The notes under the pieces were generated by a model that saw nothing but the letters and a program-made list of their open reading frames with translations, did not search any database and was not told where the DNA came from. The translations under genes and the position numbers were made by a program. Shown here one piece after another: positions 1 through 12,308 of a stretch of 64,000 nucleotides of DNA (positions within the stretch are counted from its first letter, which is position 1; each line of letters opens with the position of its first letter). Source of the DNA: Phialocephala subalpina (taxonomy: Eukaryota; Ascomycota; Leotiomycetes; Helotiales; Mollisiaceae); the NCBI GenBank assembly GCA_900073065.1, contig FJOG01000018.1:1066044-1130043 (forward strand). The letters are read 5' to 3'.

Positions 1-559
1 TATTTAGCGGCGGAGAGGCAGCTGAAACAGAATTGCGAGAGAGTGTAGGCAGAAGTAATGAATAACAAAGAAATATAACACCTTTTGATGTCCAAAAAAG
101 ATATACTTCTTGTGATGTCGAGATGGAATATAAATGTTGAATATGATTCTGGGCACTGGGAGCGGAGATGGCGGCGGAGGCAGGCGGAACTCTTAACTAG
201 CGTGCTACCAGCCACACCCCCACGATTTCCCTACACTTCACTGATTTTTGGGATCCATCACCTCCTGACGTTTCAAGCTCACTTGCGATCCTACCAGGGC
301 CCACACACAAGTCTATGATGTTTTCTGCCGGTTACCTGCAAGCTCCAGAATGCATTAGAAAACCCTGAAAGGAATCTTTGTTGCTTTGATTGAGAGGACT
401 AAGGTACCTTCCGTACTTCCGCATCCAAGCCAAATCCTTCTACTTCCACGCCAGCTTCTACGTTCTGCAACTATCACTCTCAGGGCTGATCCCCGTTCTA
501 CAATAACACAGGTATCAAATGAGCCCGAGCTCCAACGCCCGACCGAGCACTAACAGTCT
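1..559. other. Intergenic, nothing recognised
   Basis: No recognisable gene, RNA or repeat. Open frames here are short and begin at non-ATG codons. Confidence 0.4.
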
Positions 560-1099
560 GCAGAAGTACAATGGGTGAATACGGCGAATTGTCGCGCGCC
601 CTAAAAGAGCAACGAAGACAGCGAAAGCTTGACAATCCACCGAAGCGCAGATGTTAGGATTAGATTCTAGTGTATAGCGGCAACCACTACGCCAAGAATT
701 GATCCTCTTTTACGACGTATCGCCGAGTGAAGACCGTCGCGATTGAATATGGAAACATAATTGGAGTTAGCATGCTTCTGGTATGCGCTAGCCCGACCAC
801 GCTGGAGACAAGGAGAATGACGGTTCTTGATGTGCTACATATACCGGATGCTGAATGCAATCTACTGGCACTACGGCGAAGAAACCCACATTGAGAAATA
901 CACACCTCGGAGGAGTTTGCGAGTGTATGATGATGGAGAGAGTGTCCTCTACTGGACAGCCTTCCGAGGCTACGAACGATTAGTTCTGGTAGATAATAAG
1001 CAAGGAGAAAGCTTTTTAGCAGATGTCCGGTTGACAGGCAGAAAGTTGGATCTAAGTTTAGTCTTAAGTAAAAACGTAGAAACTAGATTGGGGTTGTAG
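560..1099 (+). mobile_element. Ty1/copia retrotransposon relic (protease to pre-integrase region)
   Basis: Translating the plus strand across frame breaks gives a degenerate stretch. It starts with an LDS..SGNHYAKN-like remnant of the aspartic-protease active site (expected LDSGA..H). It continues through FTTYRRVKTVAIEYGN and reaches VLDVLHIPDAECNLLAL at about 823-873, which matches the copia consensus (L)DVLHVPDL.CNLLSV. A GAG-pre-integrase-like segment follows (RSLRVYDDGESVLYWTAFRG). Stops and frame changes show it is dead. No LTRs or integrase core were found nearby, so it is a fragment. Confidence 0.55.
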
Positions 1100-1698
1100 C
1101 ATGCCATACCAGCACCTGAAGAGGAGCCACCCATTTCCGACCATGATGCCCCTCTCGCAGAGACTCAAACTCGCCTCTGCAACGATTCATCAGATCCTCC
1201 TGTTCGGATTGTAGGCTACGTTGGCATGGGCCTCATGATGTACTCGCTCTCTCGTCACAACTACTTACTTGGCCATTGAAGATTGATCTTAATAGGTCCG
1301 ATACCGCCTTTGGATGCTCCTACGACATCATACGGATAAAGTATATGTATACTGTCACGTAGTAAAATGAGAAGGAGTTCGTAGATTTAGTTTGCTCTGG
1401 TTCTGACATTTTTCTTCGCACATTCGGCCGAGGAGCGAGAGGGAGGGAATCTTCGAAGTAATAAACCTTACAATGGGCATCAACTCTTCATCGCACGACT
1501 AAAACTCTTAATGGCATTCTATCTCGTATTTCATCTGTTTACGCATCCTGCCTTTGATACTTGCCCGAGGTGAATGTAGTTCTCAGCTATGGGCATGCGG
1601 TCCAGCAACCGATACTTGGAAGCTTCTGCCACGAAGCCGGAACTAAGCTTTTCGGTGTGTGCCGGGCGGATATCGCAAATCCTTCTTCTTACTTTGTA
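1100..1698. other. Intergenic, possible continuation of the copia relic
   Basis: An acidic EEPPISDHDAPLAETQTRL-like stretch at about 1118-1180 resembles the linker before a copia reverse transcriptase but is too short to assign. Nothing else is seen. Confidence 0.3.
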
Positions 1699-2440
1699 TC
1701 ATCTCGCCATGAAGTATCCGCCAACGAAAAGCGAAGCGAGCAGGAGTCGAAGCCACCTCATCACGGCTTCTTTGATGAGCGCCTTGAAAGCTATCTGTGC
1801 GGCAAGCTTATCGTTCGCGTGTAAAAATGGCTCATCTAGAATCGGTATATTCAAAATCCCGCACAGTGATCCCTATCTATCCTTCACATTGAAGAAGAAT
1901 AACCTGTCTTTTGGGGCTACATTCCTAATGTAGTTATAATGAGCTTCCAGGAACTCTACTCAACATTAGTATCTCCTCTTGGCAATTTATGCATCCGACT
2001 TACTGGGCCTATCGACTTTCGTCCCAGGAGGTAATATCGCATCCCCTCTTCACTAGAATCAGCACTAGCTCTCGCCGCGAAAGGAGACACATACTTTCTC
2101 TTCATTGCATCACCCCATGCCCTGAACCACCTCAATTTCGGCATCGAGGCAAAGATATAACCAACCCACTAAGGCGCCACAGACTTCAATTCCACATAAC
2201 TCGCCCACCATTTCTCTGAATCACGTGTAGTGATAACGACCTTTGCATCCGGAAACGCTTCAGCTAGTTCTAGGATGAATATGTAGGAGCACTAGTCTGT
2301 GCAAGCTACGTAACCATCTAAGAGCTCTTGGAGTAGTTCTTTAGTGGTTTCTTTCCCGTTTTGGGGATTGAGAGCTACGATCCACTTTTTGATGAATTCT
2401 GGAAGGATCGTTAGTTTGGGTTTCAATGAAAGGAGCTCAA
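1699..2440 (-). pseudogene. Broken sulfotransferase-like gene (Sulfotransfer_4 type)
   Basis: The minus strand shows family blocks in order: ELLQELLDGYVACTD, AEAFPDAKVVITTRDSEKWW (the beta-strand and RD..W motif), MPKLRWFRAW, EAHYNYIRNVAPKDRLFFFNVK, then ILNIPILDEPFLHANDK and a C-terminal hydrophobic helix. It is interrupted by TAG at 2292-2294 (expected DWP), TAG at 2169-2171, TAG at 1873-1875 (expected G-W) and a frame change near 1945-1960. The N-terminal P-loop exon is not found upstream. At least two of the stops sit where the family has Trp, so TGG became TAG. This family consists of cytosolic sulfotransferase-like proteins often misnamed NAD-dependent epimerases. Confidence 0.72.
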
Positions 2441-2801
2441 GTGTCGAGAAACCTTCTCGCGTGGGACTGGCAGCGCCGCCGTGACGTACGGGCCCTTTGA
2501 TATCGTCTTGAAGGTAATTGCGCGCATCTTAAACCCAATAAAGAATTTTCATAAGTACAATTCCAACTTTAACTCCAACTCCGACCAGTAACCTCATCCT
2601 CCACAACTTTATTGCCAGGATATATCGACATAGCAACTTTGATATCCAACTCCATTTATCAAAGCCATGTAATTAAACTGCAGGAAATTTTGATATTCGG
2701 AAAAAAAGAAAGAAAAAAGAGGAAAGTCGACTTGAATACAGGCCGAATGAGTAAGGAGATTATCCGAAAGAAAAAGGATCAAACAAAAGAAGGAGGGATA
2801 A
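2441..2801. other. Intergenic between pseudogene and C2H2 gene 3' end
   Basis: A-rich; no supported feature. It should contain the 3' UTR of the C2H2 gene. Confidence 0.4.
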
Positions 2802-5229
2802 CTAGTGAGAGCGTGGCGCATTGCGGAGGCCCCGACTCTTATTGGCAATCCAATCCGGTAGCTTATGGGTTCTATGAACTTTCAAAAAGTGTTGGCGAAG
2901 GTTGTCTCGGCGAAGCGTCTCCTTGCTACAATTTGGACATTTTAGTGTCTTCTTTTTGTGGTGCTCGGTTCGGACATGACGAGAGAGGTTGTTGCGGGCG
3001 GCAATGCCTGTGTAAGATTTTGGGCACTTATCAAAAAGGCAGCGCTCGACAGTCGAACCATCCGACCCCGACAATGGACTTTGAGAAGCAGTATTGGGAA
3101 TGTCTCTTCGACTGAAAAGTTAGGTCATGAGTAAATATTTGTCGGCATCTACTTACTGACGTTTCGAAGCCGAATCCGACCTGCCTTGATAAGAACGTTT
3201 CGCGGGATTGGGTGAATTCTTCTGGGGATTCTTGTTTGTTGACATGGTAGGAGATGATACTTCTTCCGATGGGGCATGGTGTGCAAACCCGGGATCCGCC
3301 CACTCCTTCTCAGAGTTCTCTCTTCGGTTGATATACTCAATGGAGTATTCGTCGGCCTCTTGAACGTAGTTAGGATAGAGGAGATTCCACTTCATACTTT
3401 GAGAAGCAATCAAACATTGGATGAGAGTCTTCGATACTACTTTCGCAAATAAGTCAGAACGAGCGAGGTACTATAAGATCACCTCAGTTGATTTTCAGCA
3501 TAAAAAAATAGAAGGTAAACGTACCCGGCCAACGGTAATGATGTAATTTTCAACTTCTCTGACGGTGTGAAGAGAACCGAGCCTGACGAACATCTCTGCC
3601 ATAGCAACGATTCCACTGAAAGTTTCATCGATCTGAACAGCTTCGCGATGCAAAGGCCCAAAGAAGTGTCTAGGAGCTTGATGAAGAAATTCGAAAGTCG
3701 CCCAAGGCGGATGTGGATGTGCAGACTTGGTTCCGTCCTTCCTAGACGTCAATCCTCTTCCTGAAAGGACATGCAGTAGATCGCCCACTTCAGAAAGCTC
3801 TGGAACGGAAATTAGCAGGATCTATGGAGGGAAATGGAATAGAAAACTGACGCATCACGAAGTGGAATACTACTTGAAACAATGAGGTGTTCAAGAGGGG
3901 ATGGGGGGCAGAGTCGTCGCCTGGTCGATCCGCCTGTTCGACTTGGGGAGGTTCTTCAAAGCCATTGGGAAAAGGGCTTGATGATTCGCTTGGAGCCGAT
4001 TCCGTCTCAATTGAATATCCCGTCTGTGATGGATTAAGACCTTCCAAGCTAGTATTTGGTTCCGTGCTTTGGTACAAGGAAGGATTCATGAAATCTTCCG
4101 GTAGCATACTGTCAAGGTTGAGCCAGGCTGAAAACATAAAATCCTCATGCGACTTTGTCTCCTGAACAAGTTGACAAACATAATCCTGAAGTCCGCCTGG
4201 TGGGGATTGCATTTCGCTCAGATACGGTATAGGAAGTGTGTTCGCTTGAAAAATTGACGCATACTCATGAGCGCAGGGGGACAGCAGTGGATCCACTCCT
4301 GATGAAATGCACTCTTCGCCTGGCCTTGAAGTGCCTGTATCTAAAGCCTCTTGGCATATGGAGGATGGAGCAGATGTTATTTCGCCTTCGTCAAGTCCCA
4401 AGCCAGCAGTTTCTGGACTCAATTCCTTCCTCTTTATGGGGATGAAATGCAGGATTTCCTTTGCCTCGGGCCATAGCCGGTTAGCGATCTCGTCGAAAGC
4501 AGACCTCTCACTCTCATCAGCAATAGCAGCCCGCCAGTCCACGATACCAGCAAGGATATCCGACTGATCTATGTGACCATTGGAATGTAATGTCTTTGAT
4601 ATAACATATGATAGACTTGCGAAGGCGAAGATATCGACGAGGGTCGTAGGGATCTGGCCATGTAGAACATTTCGAAAAGTCAATATCCCCATATCTAGCA
4701 TATTTTTCGCCGTAATATAGGACTTCCTCAACCTTCGGATATCGGCTGACGTTGAGTCGGTAGTCACCTTGGTGAACTGTTTGTAGTGATACATCGATGC
4801 CCTTCGTAGGCTGCGGAGGGTAGTCCATTGAGATTCACGAGGTATTTGGCGCGAACTGTCGTTCGAATTGATCAACTTTTCATTCAGAATGTTTCGAAGA
4901 TTTCGCATTTCAATCTTTGACCGTTCCTCTGATCCTGAGGCGTCGAGTTTGGGGAGGTCGAAAGTCAGGTGGCCGAACCAAGAGTCTTTCGCTGAATTTG
5001 GAGGTAAGGAATTGTTTGCATCGTCGCTCCGAGCAGATAGGAAATGGGTCTCCTCAGACTCAGGCTCCAATCTTTCCAGGTAATTGACACCGGCAAGCAG
5101 ACCATCAACTTCAGCCAAGGCTTCTGTAAGCTCGGTCATGGACTGGCCTTTGGTCCTATGAGTAGCTTTCGTTGCTCCGCGAGCAAAGGACCATCGACTT
5201 CCCCATTGATCCAATTTGAGCCTCGTCAT
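2802..5229 (-). CDS. C2H2 zinc-finger protein, putative transcription factor, 758 aa
   Basis: Four exons join in frame: 5229-3852, 3799-3525, 3470-3157 and 3111-2802 (2277 nt). Donors are GTCAGT, GTACGT and GTAAGT; acceptors are CAG, TAG and CAG. The upstream frame extension to 5262 starts at TTG, so the start is the ATG at 5229 (MTRLKLDQWGSRW). The long N-terminal region has no recognised domain. The C-terminus carries two C2H2 fingers: C679, C684, H700, H705 and C713, C716, H729, H734. That architecture, a large regulatory region followed by terminal fingers, is common among ascomycete regulators. It is expected to act in the nucleus. Targets are unknown. The gene looks intact, unlike both neighbours. 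Confidence 0.85.
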
Positions 5230-6562
5230 GACGTATGTGTGTAGGGACGAAAACTGGAGCAAATGGATTATTTTAGGAAAGTATCACAACAAGGCAACCT
5301 AAGGCTTGCGTTTCAAATTTATCGATATTTGAAGGGAAAAGTGATGAAGAGACTGGGACTTGTGTAGGAAGGCAATGTTTTGTGGGCGGTGCGCATAGGT
5401 CGCAAGGACTTTGTTCGGTCAGGATTTTTGGGGAGTGTCTTCAGGACTTTACGGGGCTGAATTTATTGCTGCCGGATATGTAAGGCATTAGCACCCCAGC
5501 CTCATACTCACGTGTTTTATGTGCTACTAAGCAGTAATGTCCTGTTGCGAACGGACCATGAGGCTGTCGGAATGATCACTTTCTTGGGACATATGAATGC
5601 GGAAAGTCCTTGATCCTACCAGAGATTTAAAGGACACCTTTTAATCATAAACTCTTAAAACACCAAGTATTCCACATGAATTCACGTGACTTTGGGCATC
5701 CCAGACCACCATTTCAACAGAGGCTCGTTAAGTTGTACATTTTTAAATACAATTAAAGTAAAGACACTTTGCATAAACGTAATTAGGTTATGGAATACTA
5801 TAATTGAGGTTCCTATGCAAATTCATCTGAAATAAATCGCAGCCACTGATTTCACGTATTGTATAAATTTGCTTATCGAATTTTGCGATCTATTGATTTG
5901 AGGTGGCGGTCTAAGGTTAAACCGCCTTAAAATAAACTGGATATAGGGACTTCGATTATAATATCGCATAATTTGAATTAAGTTAATGCAAAGTAGTATT
6001 ATTCTGATTGTATATTCTTTTTTTGTTTGTTGGTTTGGAAGTGTCCTGGCTCTTGCAATCGGTCCTCAGGACGTTAATTGACTATATGTCCTGGCAAGTA
6101 CTAATCATGCCATTATTATTATTATTCCCAGGCCTTGTCCTGAACCCCAATCCCTGTGGTTTTCAGTGGAATTGCGTTTCGGTTTTTGTCCTGGATTATG
6201 TCCTGCCATCTTTTATTTCACTGCTGACTCGCCGCCACTGCGGTGAGAGAGATAAGTTTTCGTATAATCGAAACTTTCCTGATATTTCCGCACTCTATAT
6301 ATTCAAATATGTTCTTGTCCTGGTTTCTTCGAAGGACAAAAACTCCAAGCTAGAAAGCAGGATTATGTCCTGACTCGGTTCTGTGAATAAAGACGCATTG
6401 CGTTGGACAATATTACTCATTGTTTAATTTTCCCTATTCCTTCAACATACTTTGCTTGCTAGAAACACAATTTGTCAAATAATTTGCTACTTCCCAATCC
6501 TCCACGACTTCAAATAGCCAGTACTAAATCTGTTCACAACAACGCCATCCCCACTGGCAGAC
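5230..6562. other. AT-rich intergenic with a GTCCTG-rich block
   Basis: Promoter-side region of the C2H2 gene, AT-rich from about 5640 to 6030. From 6043 to 6372 there are seven GTCCTG hexamers (6043, 6088, 6137, 6188, 6200, 6317, 6367) and one CAGGAC (6067). An open frame of 121 aa (6008-6373) crosses this block but has no recognisable similarity and poor codon character. Confidence 0.45.
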
Positions 6563-6837
6563 ATGCAAGGCTACAAAGACAACAAGAAAAACCAGCTCCG
6601 AGCTTGGCAAAACCGAAAAAGGCGGATCACAGTGGTAGACATCGATAAAATCGGTCAGTATTGCCAAGGATTATAGATAGAATATCTAGCCTGACGTACA
6701 ATGCAGACAAGCCATGCCCGCCCCGGAATAATTCTCAAATGCTCGATCGGTGGTTAAAAACGCCTGCGGACGCAGACTTCTGGACCGCAGAAGCACAGAA
6801 AGTTCCGGGAAAGGGCACCCTGCGATCTCATCTCTAG
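6563..6837 (+). CDS. Small protein of unknown function, 73 aa
   Basis: Exon 1 is 6563-6653 and exon 2 is 6707-6837; together 222 nt in frame. The 53-nt intron has donor GTCAGT, branch CTGAC about 12 nt before the acceptor, and acceptor GCAG, so splicing is well supported for such a short gene. The product is basic at the N-terminus (KNQLRAWQNRKRR) and ends in Ser-His-Leu, a variant of the peroxisomal PTS1 signal; that reading is inference. I do not recognise the family. It could also be the remnant of a longer gene. Confidence 0.5.
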
Positions 6838-7084
6838 ATCCAGTGATGAAATACTGGCATTGGATATGGTGGGAGGATTTAAATAATTTGGAGGTTGGAA
6901 GCCTTGGTCTTGATATGTGATAGGGTAGTATTGTCAGATGGAATCGACTGTAGATTCAAGAAAACAAGTATCTGAAACAAAATTTATCCTCACATGAGCA
7001 AGCCTTCGTCATGGGCTCGACCAACGCCGAATTCAGTCCAGCAACAATCGCTGTGACAGTGCTTTCTGTCTCTCGTAAATTTAT

Positions 7085-8909
7085 TCGACGATTCAATTCC
7101 AAAGGTTGTAATCCACACTCTTATTGGATATACAAGCCTCCTGATATAGCAGTGGTCCACAGGCAGTGGAGCAGAAAGAGCAGGAGACAGTGTCTGTGGT
7201 CTCTACTTCAACTGAAGATGTCGACAACACAACATGCTGTAATCGGATCAACACTGTAGGCTCCTGTCACTACGCCAAGGACCGCTCTTCATTCACGACG
7301 TACCGGGTTTTGTTTTTGTTAGGGACAATTTGTGTGCATGGGGAGGGGAAATTAGAAGACTTACTTGTAGTATGGCGTCCCAGGATCAATGGTATTGCTT
7401 ACGAATAGCATTGGATTCTGCGTTACACCACCAAATGCACCTATAAAATCGTAAGTTCAGGCAATGCTGCCAAGTCTTCAACAACAGGAAGAGAAACGAT
7501 TCATACCAGTATACCTCCCCTTCCCCTCAATCCCCCATCCGGCACAAGCGACCCTCAAGCTAGCCCAGAACCCCCCACCCACATAATTTTGCTCTTCCAT
7601 CCTTCTTGCAACATTCGCCAGCTCCTGCAAAGTAAAGTTATACAACACATTTCCCATATCCGAACAAGCCACTGCTCTCGTCCATTCAATCGCTCCTGCA
7701 GCAATCGTGATATTCTCCCCAATCAACGCTCCAAACTACTGAATACTATCCTTCGATATGTTCATCGAAGCAGATTCCATGAAGAGCAAGACAGGAGCGA
7801 GAGCCGGGAACCCAGAAATAGGCTCATAAGCAACGATGTGTGCAAACTGCTTCAACCCCTCCAACGCCAGTGATATCGCAGTAGCATTTTCCCATCCCCG
7901 CTCTTCTGCCTTCATAACATCAAGTCTCTCGGCTCTATTTTCAAACCGCTCAAATATATCATAAGCGCTTGTCCCCGTAGAGTAAGGACACACTTCCGGA
8001 CCCGCGAGATGGCAATAAACAAAGTAAACTCAAGGTTTTTCAGCAAATTTCCGGATCGGTAATCATCCGGATCCACGACCCTGTCAATCACGAAGCGTCC
8101 TACTCGGTCGGGATACATTGGGGCGAATGTCTGCGCGACGAAAGTCCCGTAACTGAAACCCCAGAAATTTACTAGCAATGCGTTTTTGACGCCTTGAGAT
8201 TGAGGGTTGGAAGCGTAGGCATCGACGATAGTGAGCATATCTTGTACAAGATATATCGTCGACATGTGTGGTCCGGCATCGTTGGTCCCACCCGTCAGCG
8301 TTTGGCAAGTCTACCCAACTTCAACAGCGCCTTCATAGCCATCATTGAAGAATATACTGCGCAGAAATGGGCCTGTGAGATCGGCAGAATGGTTTGAGCT
8401 TCGACCTGCAGAGCGTTCTTGAATGCCAGGTATCGGAGTGAGAGAAGAGGAGCAATTCGTAGCAGGGATACTGTATCCAATTCCTCGCGGCTCCCAAGCA
8501 ACGAAATCGCAATTTGAGCCAAAGATAGAGGCTTCGTAAGCGCCGTTATTTAGGAGATCGTCGATGGCGGATTCGCCTGGTCCGCCGGGGTTCGTGAGGA
8601 CCATGCCTTTGTAGGGGGTTGTGGTTGCGGGAATCTTGAGGAGGGTAACGAAAGATCGTGCGCCTGTAGTGTTGCTGTAATCGAGTGGAACCTCGAGGTA
8701 TTGTTAGTTAAGCTCAGATGCTGTGGCAATGAAGAAGGTATACATACATCTAAGACTGCGCACTCGAATTTACCGAGACACGGACACCAGGTGAGATTAA
8801 TCGACGGAGTGATCTGAGAGAATGTATCCGTAGGATTAGTAGCAAGATCATCCGCGTTCGTCGACTCATCCGCGAAGAGCAGCTTCGAAAAGAAGAGCAG
8901 TAATGTCAT
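7085..8909 (-). pseudogene. Broken secreted TAP-like alpha/beta hydrolase
   Basis: Start ATG at 8909 with a hydrophobic leader (MTLLLFFSKLLF). The family blocks follow in order: VLTNPGGPGESAID, WEPRGIGYSIPATNC, the nucleophile elbow GFSYGT, GWENATAISLALEGLKQFAH, EWTRAVACSD, and the C-terminal TAP-like strand MLFVSNTIDPGTPYYK. Breaks are TAG at 8311-8313 inside the EVG-R-CQ region, a frame change at about 8010-8040 after YRSGNLLKNLE, TAG at 7736-7738 where Trp is expected (IQ-W-F), and loss of frame 3' of about 7370 where the GHC histidine block should be. One intron (about 8700-8755) still has usable sites. Intact relatives are secreted hydrolases of the prolyl/tripeptidyl aminopeptidase type. 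Confidence 0.82.
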
Positions 8910-9421
8910 GGTGTGCAAAGACTGAACGCTATGTTTCGTAACGATTAATACTCGAAGGGTAATGAGGATGGACTTGCTGAATGTTCGACGAGAGCAGAGT
9001 ACTTATAGATCCAAGTAAGCTTGAAAGGAACGAGAAGGGCGGTGCTTGAAGACTGAAGGCTCGGAAGTTTTTCATGTTTCGGCATGATCATGATTTCATT
9101 TGCAGGTACGAAATCCTCCACACGCCTTGGTGCTTGTAAGAGCCGAACAGAAGCCAGGATATAACAGAGATCTAAATCAAGACCGCTTTATAATGCTTCT
9201 TTCATCAGAGCAGCTCAAAGTAGCTAGAACCCCCCAGAAATAGGATGAGATCACGTGCAATCGTGAAAAAGTTGCGAGCTGCAAGAGTATGTTAAGGCAA
9301 GAAGATCTGCAAACTGGCTCGGGATCGACTAAGCCACGACGATTGGACAGCCAGCATATAAGATTTTGACAAAACATTAAATATGGCATGGCAGGCAGAG
9401 CCTGAACAAGAGCCCGAGCCT
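8910..9421. other. Intergenic, nothing recognised
   Basis: Divided between the former promoter of the hydrolase pseudogene and the 3' flank of the DUF2985 gene. No feature supported. Confidence 0.4.
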
Positions 9422-11523
9422 CTAACTCCTGTCCAGATCTGCTCTTCTGATGAATTTCATAACCCTCTGCCCCGCCCTTTCCTTTGGTGGCTCCTCACCT
9501 CTCTTCAGCGCTGGTTTTGGGTATGACGGCAGAGCTTTGCCTTCCTGTACGGACTGCATCGGCGCGCTGCCCCTGGATACAGGCTTCCTAGGGATCGAAG
9601 ACTTAGAGTCCACGGCGACGGTAGAACTTGACCTCCTAGCCTCCTGTGGCAGCGAAGGCTGTCTATGATCTTCACCTTTTCCAAGCAGCTTTTTCGGCAG
9701 CGACGGAACACTCTTCCATGATTTCTTAATCTCCTCATTCTCTGCCTCTTCTCTCTCCTCCTCCATTCTCTTTCTCACGGATGGATGGATTTCTCCTCGC
9801 TTTTCTGCTTCTTTCAGCTGGCGGTCGCGTATCTGTTCTATGGCTTCGGAAGTGAGTTCTTGGCGCATCATTCTCTCGACCACATCCTTCTTGCGAGTTC
9901 GCTTGTCGCCCACGGAAATGAGTACACCGCCCATGATATTGCATGTGATGCTGCAGCAAAGAACCACTGTCGTCAAAGCGAACGGCCGCTTGTGGTAATT
10001 AATGCCCCATGTGCATGCACCAAGTGTAATCTGCAGGCAAGAGTGGAGATCTAGCAGAAGGACAACAGCGACAAGGAGTTTGAGCGGAAATGCGTAATGT
10101 GTTTCTGTCTCGTGTGGCTTGTAGAATGTGTGGCTTTTGGAGAACTTTCGCTCGTGATATTCGAGTTTTGCTTGTTGCTCTTCGGTCAAGACAGAATATT
10201 CGTATGATGGATCTTTGGTGTTGCCGCGAGAGACGATTCTTTGAGCGTATTTCTTTGGTATCCTGGGCGCAATCTTTCGAGCCATACCGCGGGGCATCTT
10301 GCGAGCTACCAGACTCTCGAGGTCGACTTCGGGCTTAGCATTTTCTTTTCGCTGCTCGGGTAGATCGTTGTGGTCCACTAATTCCGGAAGACCAAATTCC
10401 TCGCGTCTCTTCCAAGTCTTTCTGTGATAATACGCAATGTAAATCATGTGGTATGTGTCGACTGCGCGAAATGGGGCCAATCCATCACCAATGATCGCGA
10501 AGAGGGCGACCAAAACATTGTCAACAACATTGACAACATAATCTTCTTTTGACCCTAGCGAAATCCAACCGATGAGGAAAAGCACCCAGGCGGCACCGAA
10601 CAATGTAATCAAGGTAGCATAAACTGTTATGAACAGTCCGAAAGCTGCGGGGTTTTGACGGTCAGAAGAATTCAATAGCGTATTGAAGGGTGAACTCACG
10701 GCGGCGAACATACTGCCCAAAGCCTTTCATCGAACGTTTAAATTTTGCTCGTCGGGAGTGAAGCATATGTCTGACCATATCATCCAACTCTTCCTTCTCC
10801 TCCTGATTCCAGCCTTCGAGCTTCTCGCCATCTGGCAAGATGGCGTATTGTGCGTTACTCAGTATCGCTTCATTTCTTTTCTCATCTTCTCCCTTCACTC
10901 GGCTTTTTATATTCTTCAACAAATTCTTGATCTTGTCGATCGTGCGTGTCTTTTCAGCGTCCTCCGAAATCCTATACACAGGCCGACGATTGACAAGTTT
11001 CCCGAGTTGAGGGACGAAGAGCGAATTTTGGACGTTGGTAAGAGTATTCAGGGTAGAAACCTCTGGATCTGCAAAGAGTTAGTCCAATTGCGCTGAGTCT
11101 GGCTTGATCATACATGCCCATGACATCTAGCAAGTCCACCGTTTCTTGGTCATACTCGTCCTGAGAAGAGTCATCATTGGTAGAGCTCTTCTCACGACCG
11201 AACCGTGACCGCATGCCTGCAAAGCGACTAGAAAAGGTGTTTTCTGTCGATGGAGCGCTGGAGGTTGCTGCACGAGCAGTAGAAGGTTCGCCAAGTTCTG
11301 CGCGACTTTCGGACCCCTGTGTTCTTCCATGAGGTCCATATTTATCTGCATCGCCTTGAGGTGCGGCCACATGCCGTGATTTTCCTGCTGATGAGGATTC
11401 GCGTAGGATTCGAATACTTGGCTGTTGATGTGAGCTCAGGGTCGACTTCACCTTCCGCCCGACAGCTACAATTGGGTTGTCTGTTGTCGGGGGTGAAGGT
11501 TGTGAGTAGCCTGGCTGAGCCAT
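9422..11523 (-). CDS. DUF2985 integral membrane protein, 665 aa
   Basis: Exons 11523-11118, 11068-10700 and 10644-9422 give 1998 nt in frame. The start is the ATG at 11523 (MAQPGYSQPSPP). A disordered N-terminus of about 120 aa precedes a conserved TLTNVQNSLFVPQLGK block, a basic helical region (RRAKFKRSMKGFGQYVRRR), and four hydrophobic segments typical of DUF2985: LFITVYATLITLFGAAWVLF, NVVDNVLVALFAIIGDGLAPF, LLVAVVLLLDLHSCLQITL and LTTVVLCCSITCNIMGG. The tail is charged and Pro/Ser-rich. The family is fungal and of unknown function. The first intron only keeps frame, and yields the expected DVMDPEVSTL junction, if its donor is GC (GCATGT at 11117); see findings. Confidence 0.85.
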
Positions 11524-12308
11524 TTTGGGTGGTTGGATTTTCCTCAATTGTTGTCAACAATCCATGGAATGGCGAGTTAGCAAAAATGTAAATGCAACAG
11601 AATCAAGGATTCGGAAAATTCTCGATAAAAGCTAGGCAATACAGATGAGGACTCTGTCCAGAGAAAAAGGAGAGAAACGTTAACTTCGTGCAACCAGCGA
11701 GGAAATACGCAAGACAATAATAAGATCGCGATCAGCGATATCATGTACTGAGTTGTGCAGGGGTGCTACCCTGTTTTTGGAGAGCTAAAGCACGGCCCTA
11801 GTGTCGATGTCATTCTGCAGATAAGATTCCACGCAGATCTTTGTTGTGCGGGCTGCGAGTTGACCCCAGTCGTAATCGTGCTTGGCAGCTTGCCAAGCTT
11901 CCAATCTTTCGGACGGGGGTGCAGCTCCTTCAGCCGCGAATCGCCCGCAAGCAAGGAAAGTCTATGCCTCGCAACAGCAGGATGCAGAACGACTCTTCCA
12001 TTTCATTGTATTCGAGCTTTGGAAAGAAGGAAAGGAGTAGAGTGGCTACAATTGTGGAGTGGATAGTTTGAAGACGTACATATCCTCTTGGAGGCAGAGT
12101 GGAGTGATAGCTAATTCCCAACAGAATTCCAAAAACAGGAAAATCCAGCCAATCATATCCAAAGGAGAATTACCCGATTGAAGACTACGAGGAGACATCC
12201 TTTGAATATCCAGACTGGCTTTAAATGCATTGGAGGCAAGATTAAGCCAAAATACCGCGGATGGAGTGGAGAGTCCTGTCACTGCTGGCACAGTGCCGTA
12301 TAATCTTC
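11524..12308. other. Intergenic, nothing clearly recognised
   Basis: Short open frames on both strands without recognisable similarity. Minus-strand hydrophobic pieces (about 12060-12300) are not supported as a gene. Confidence 0.35.
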
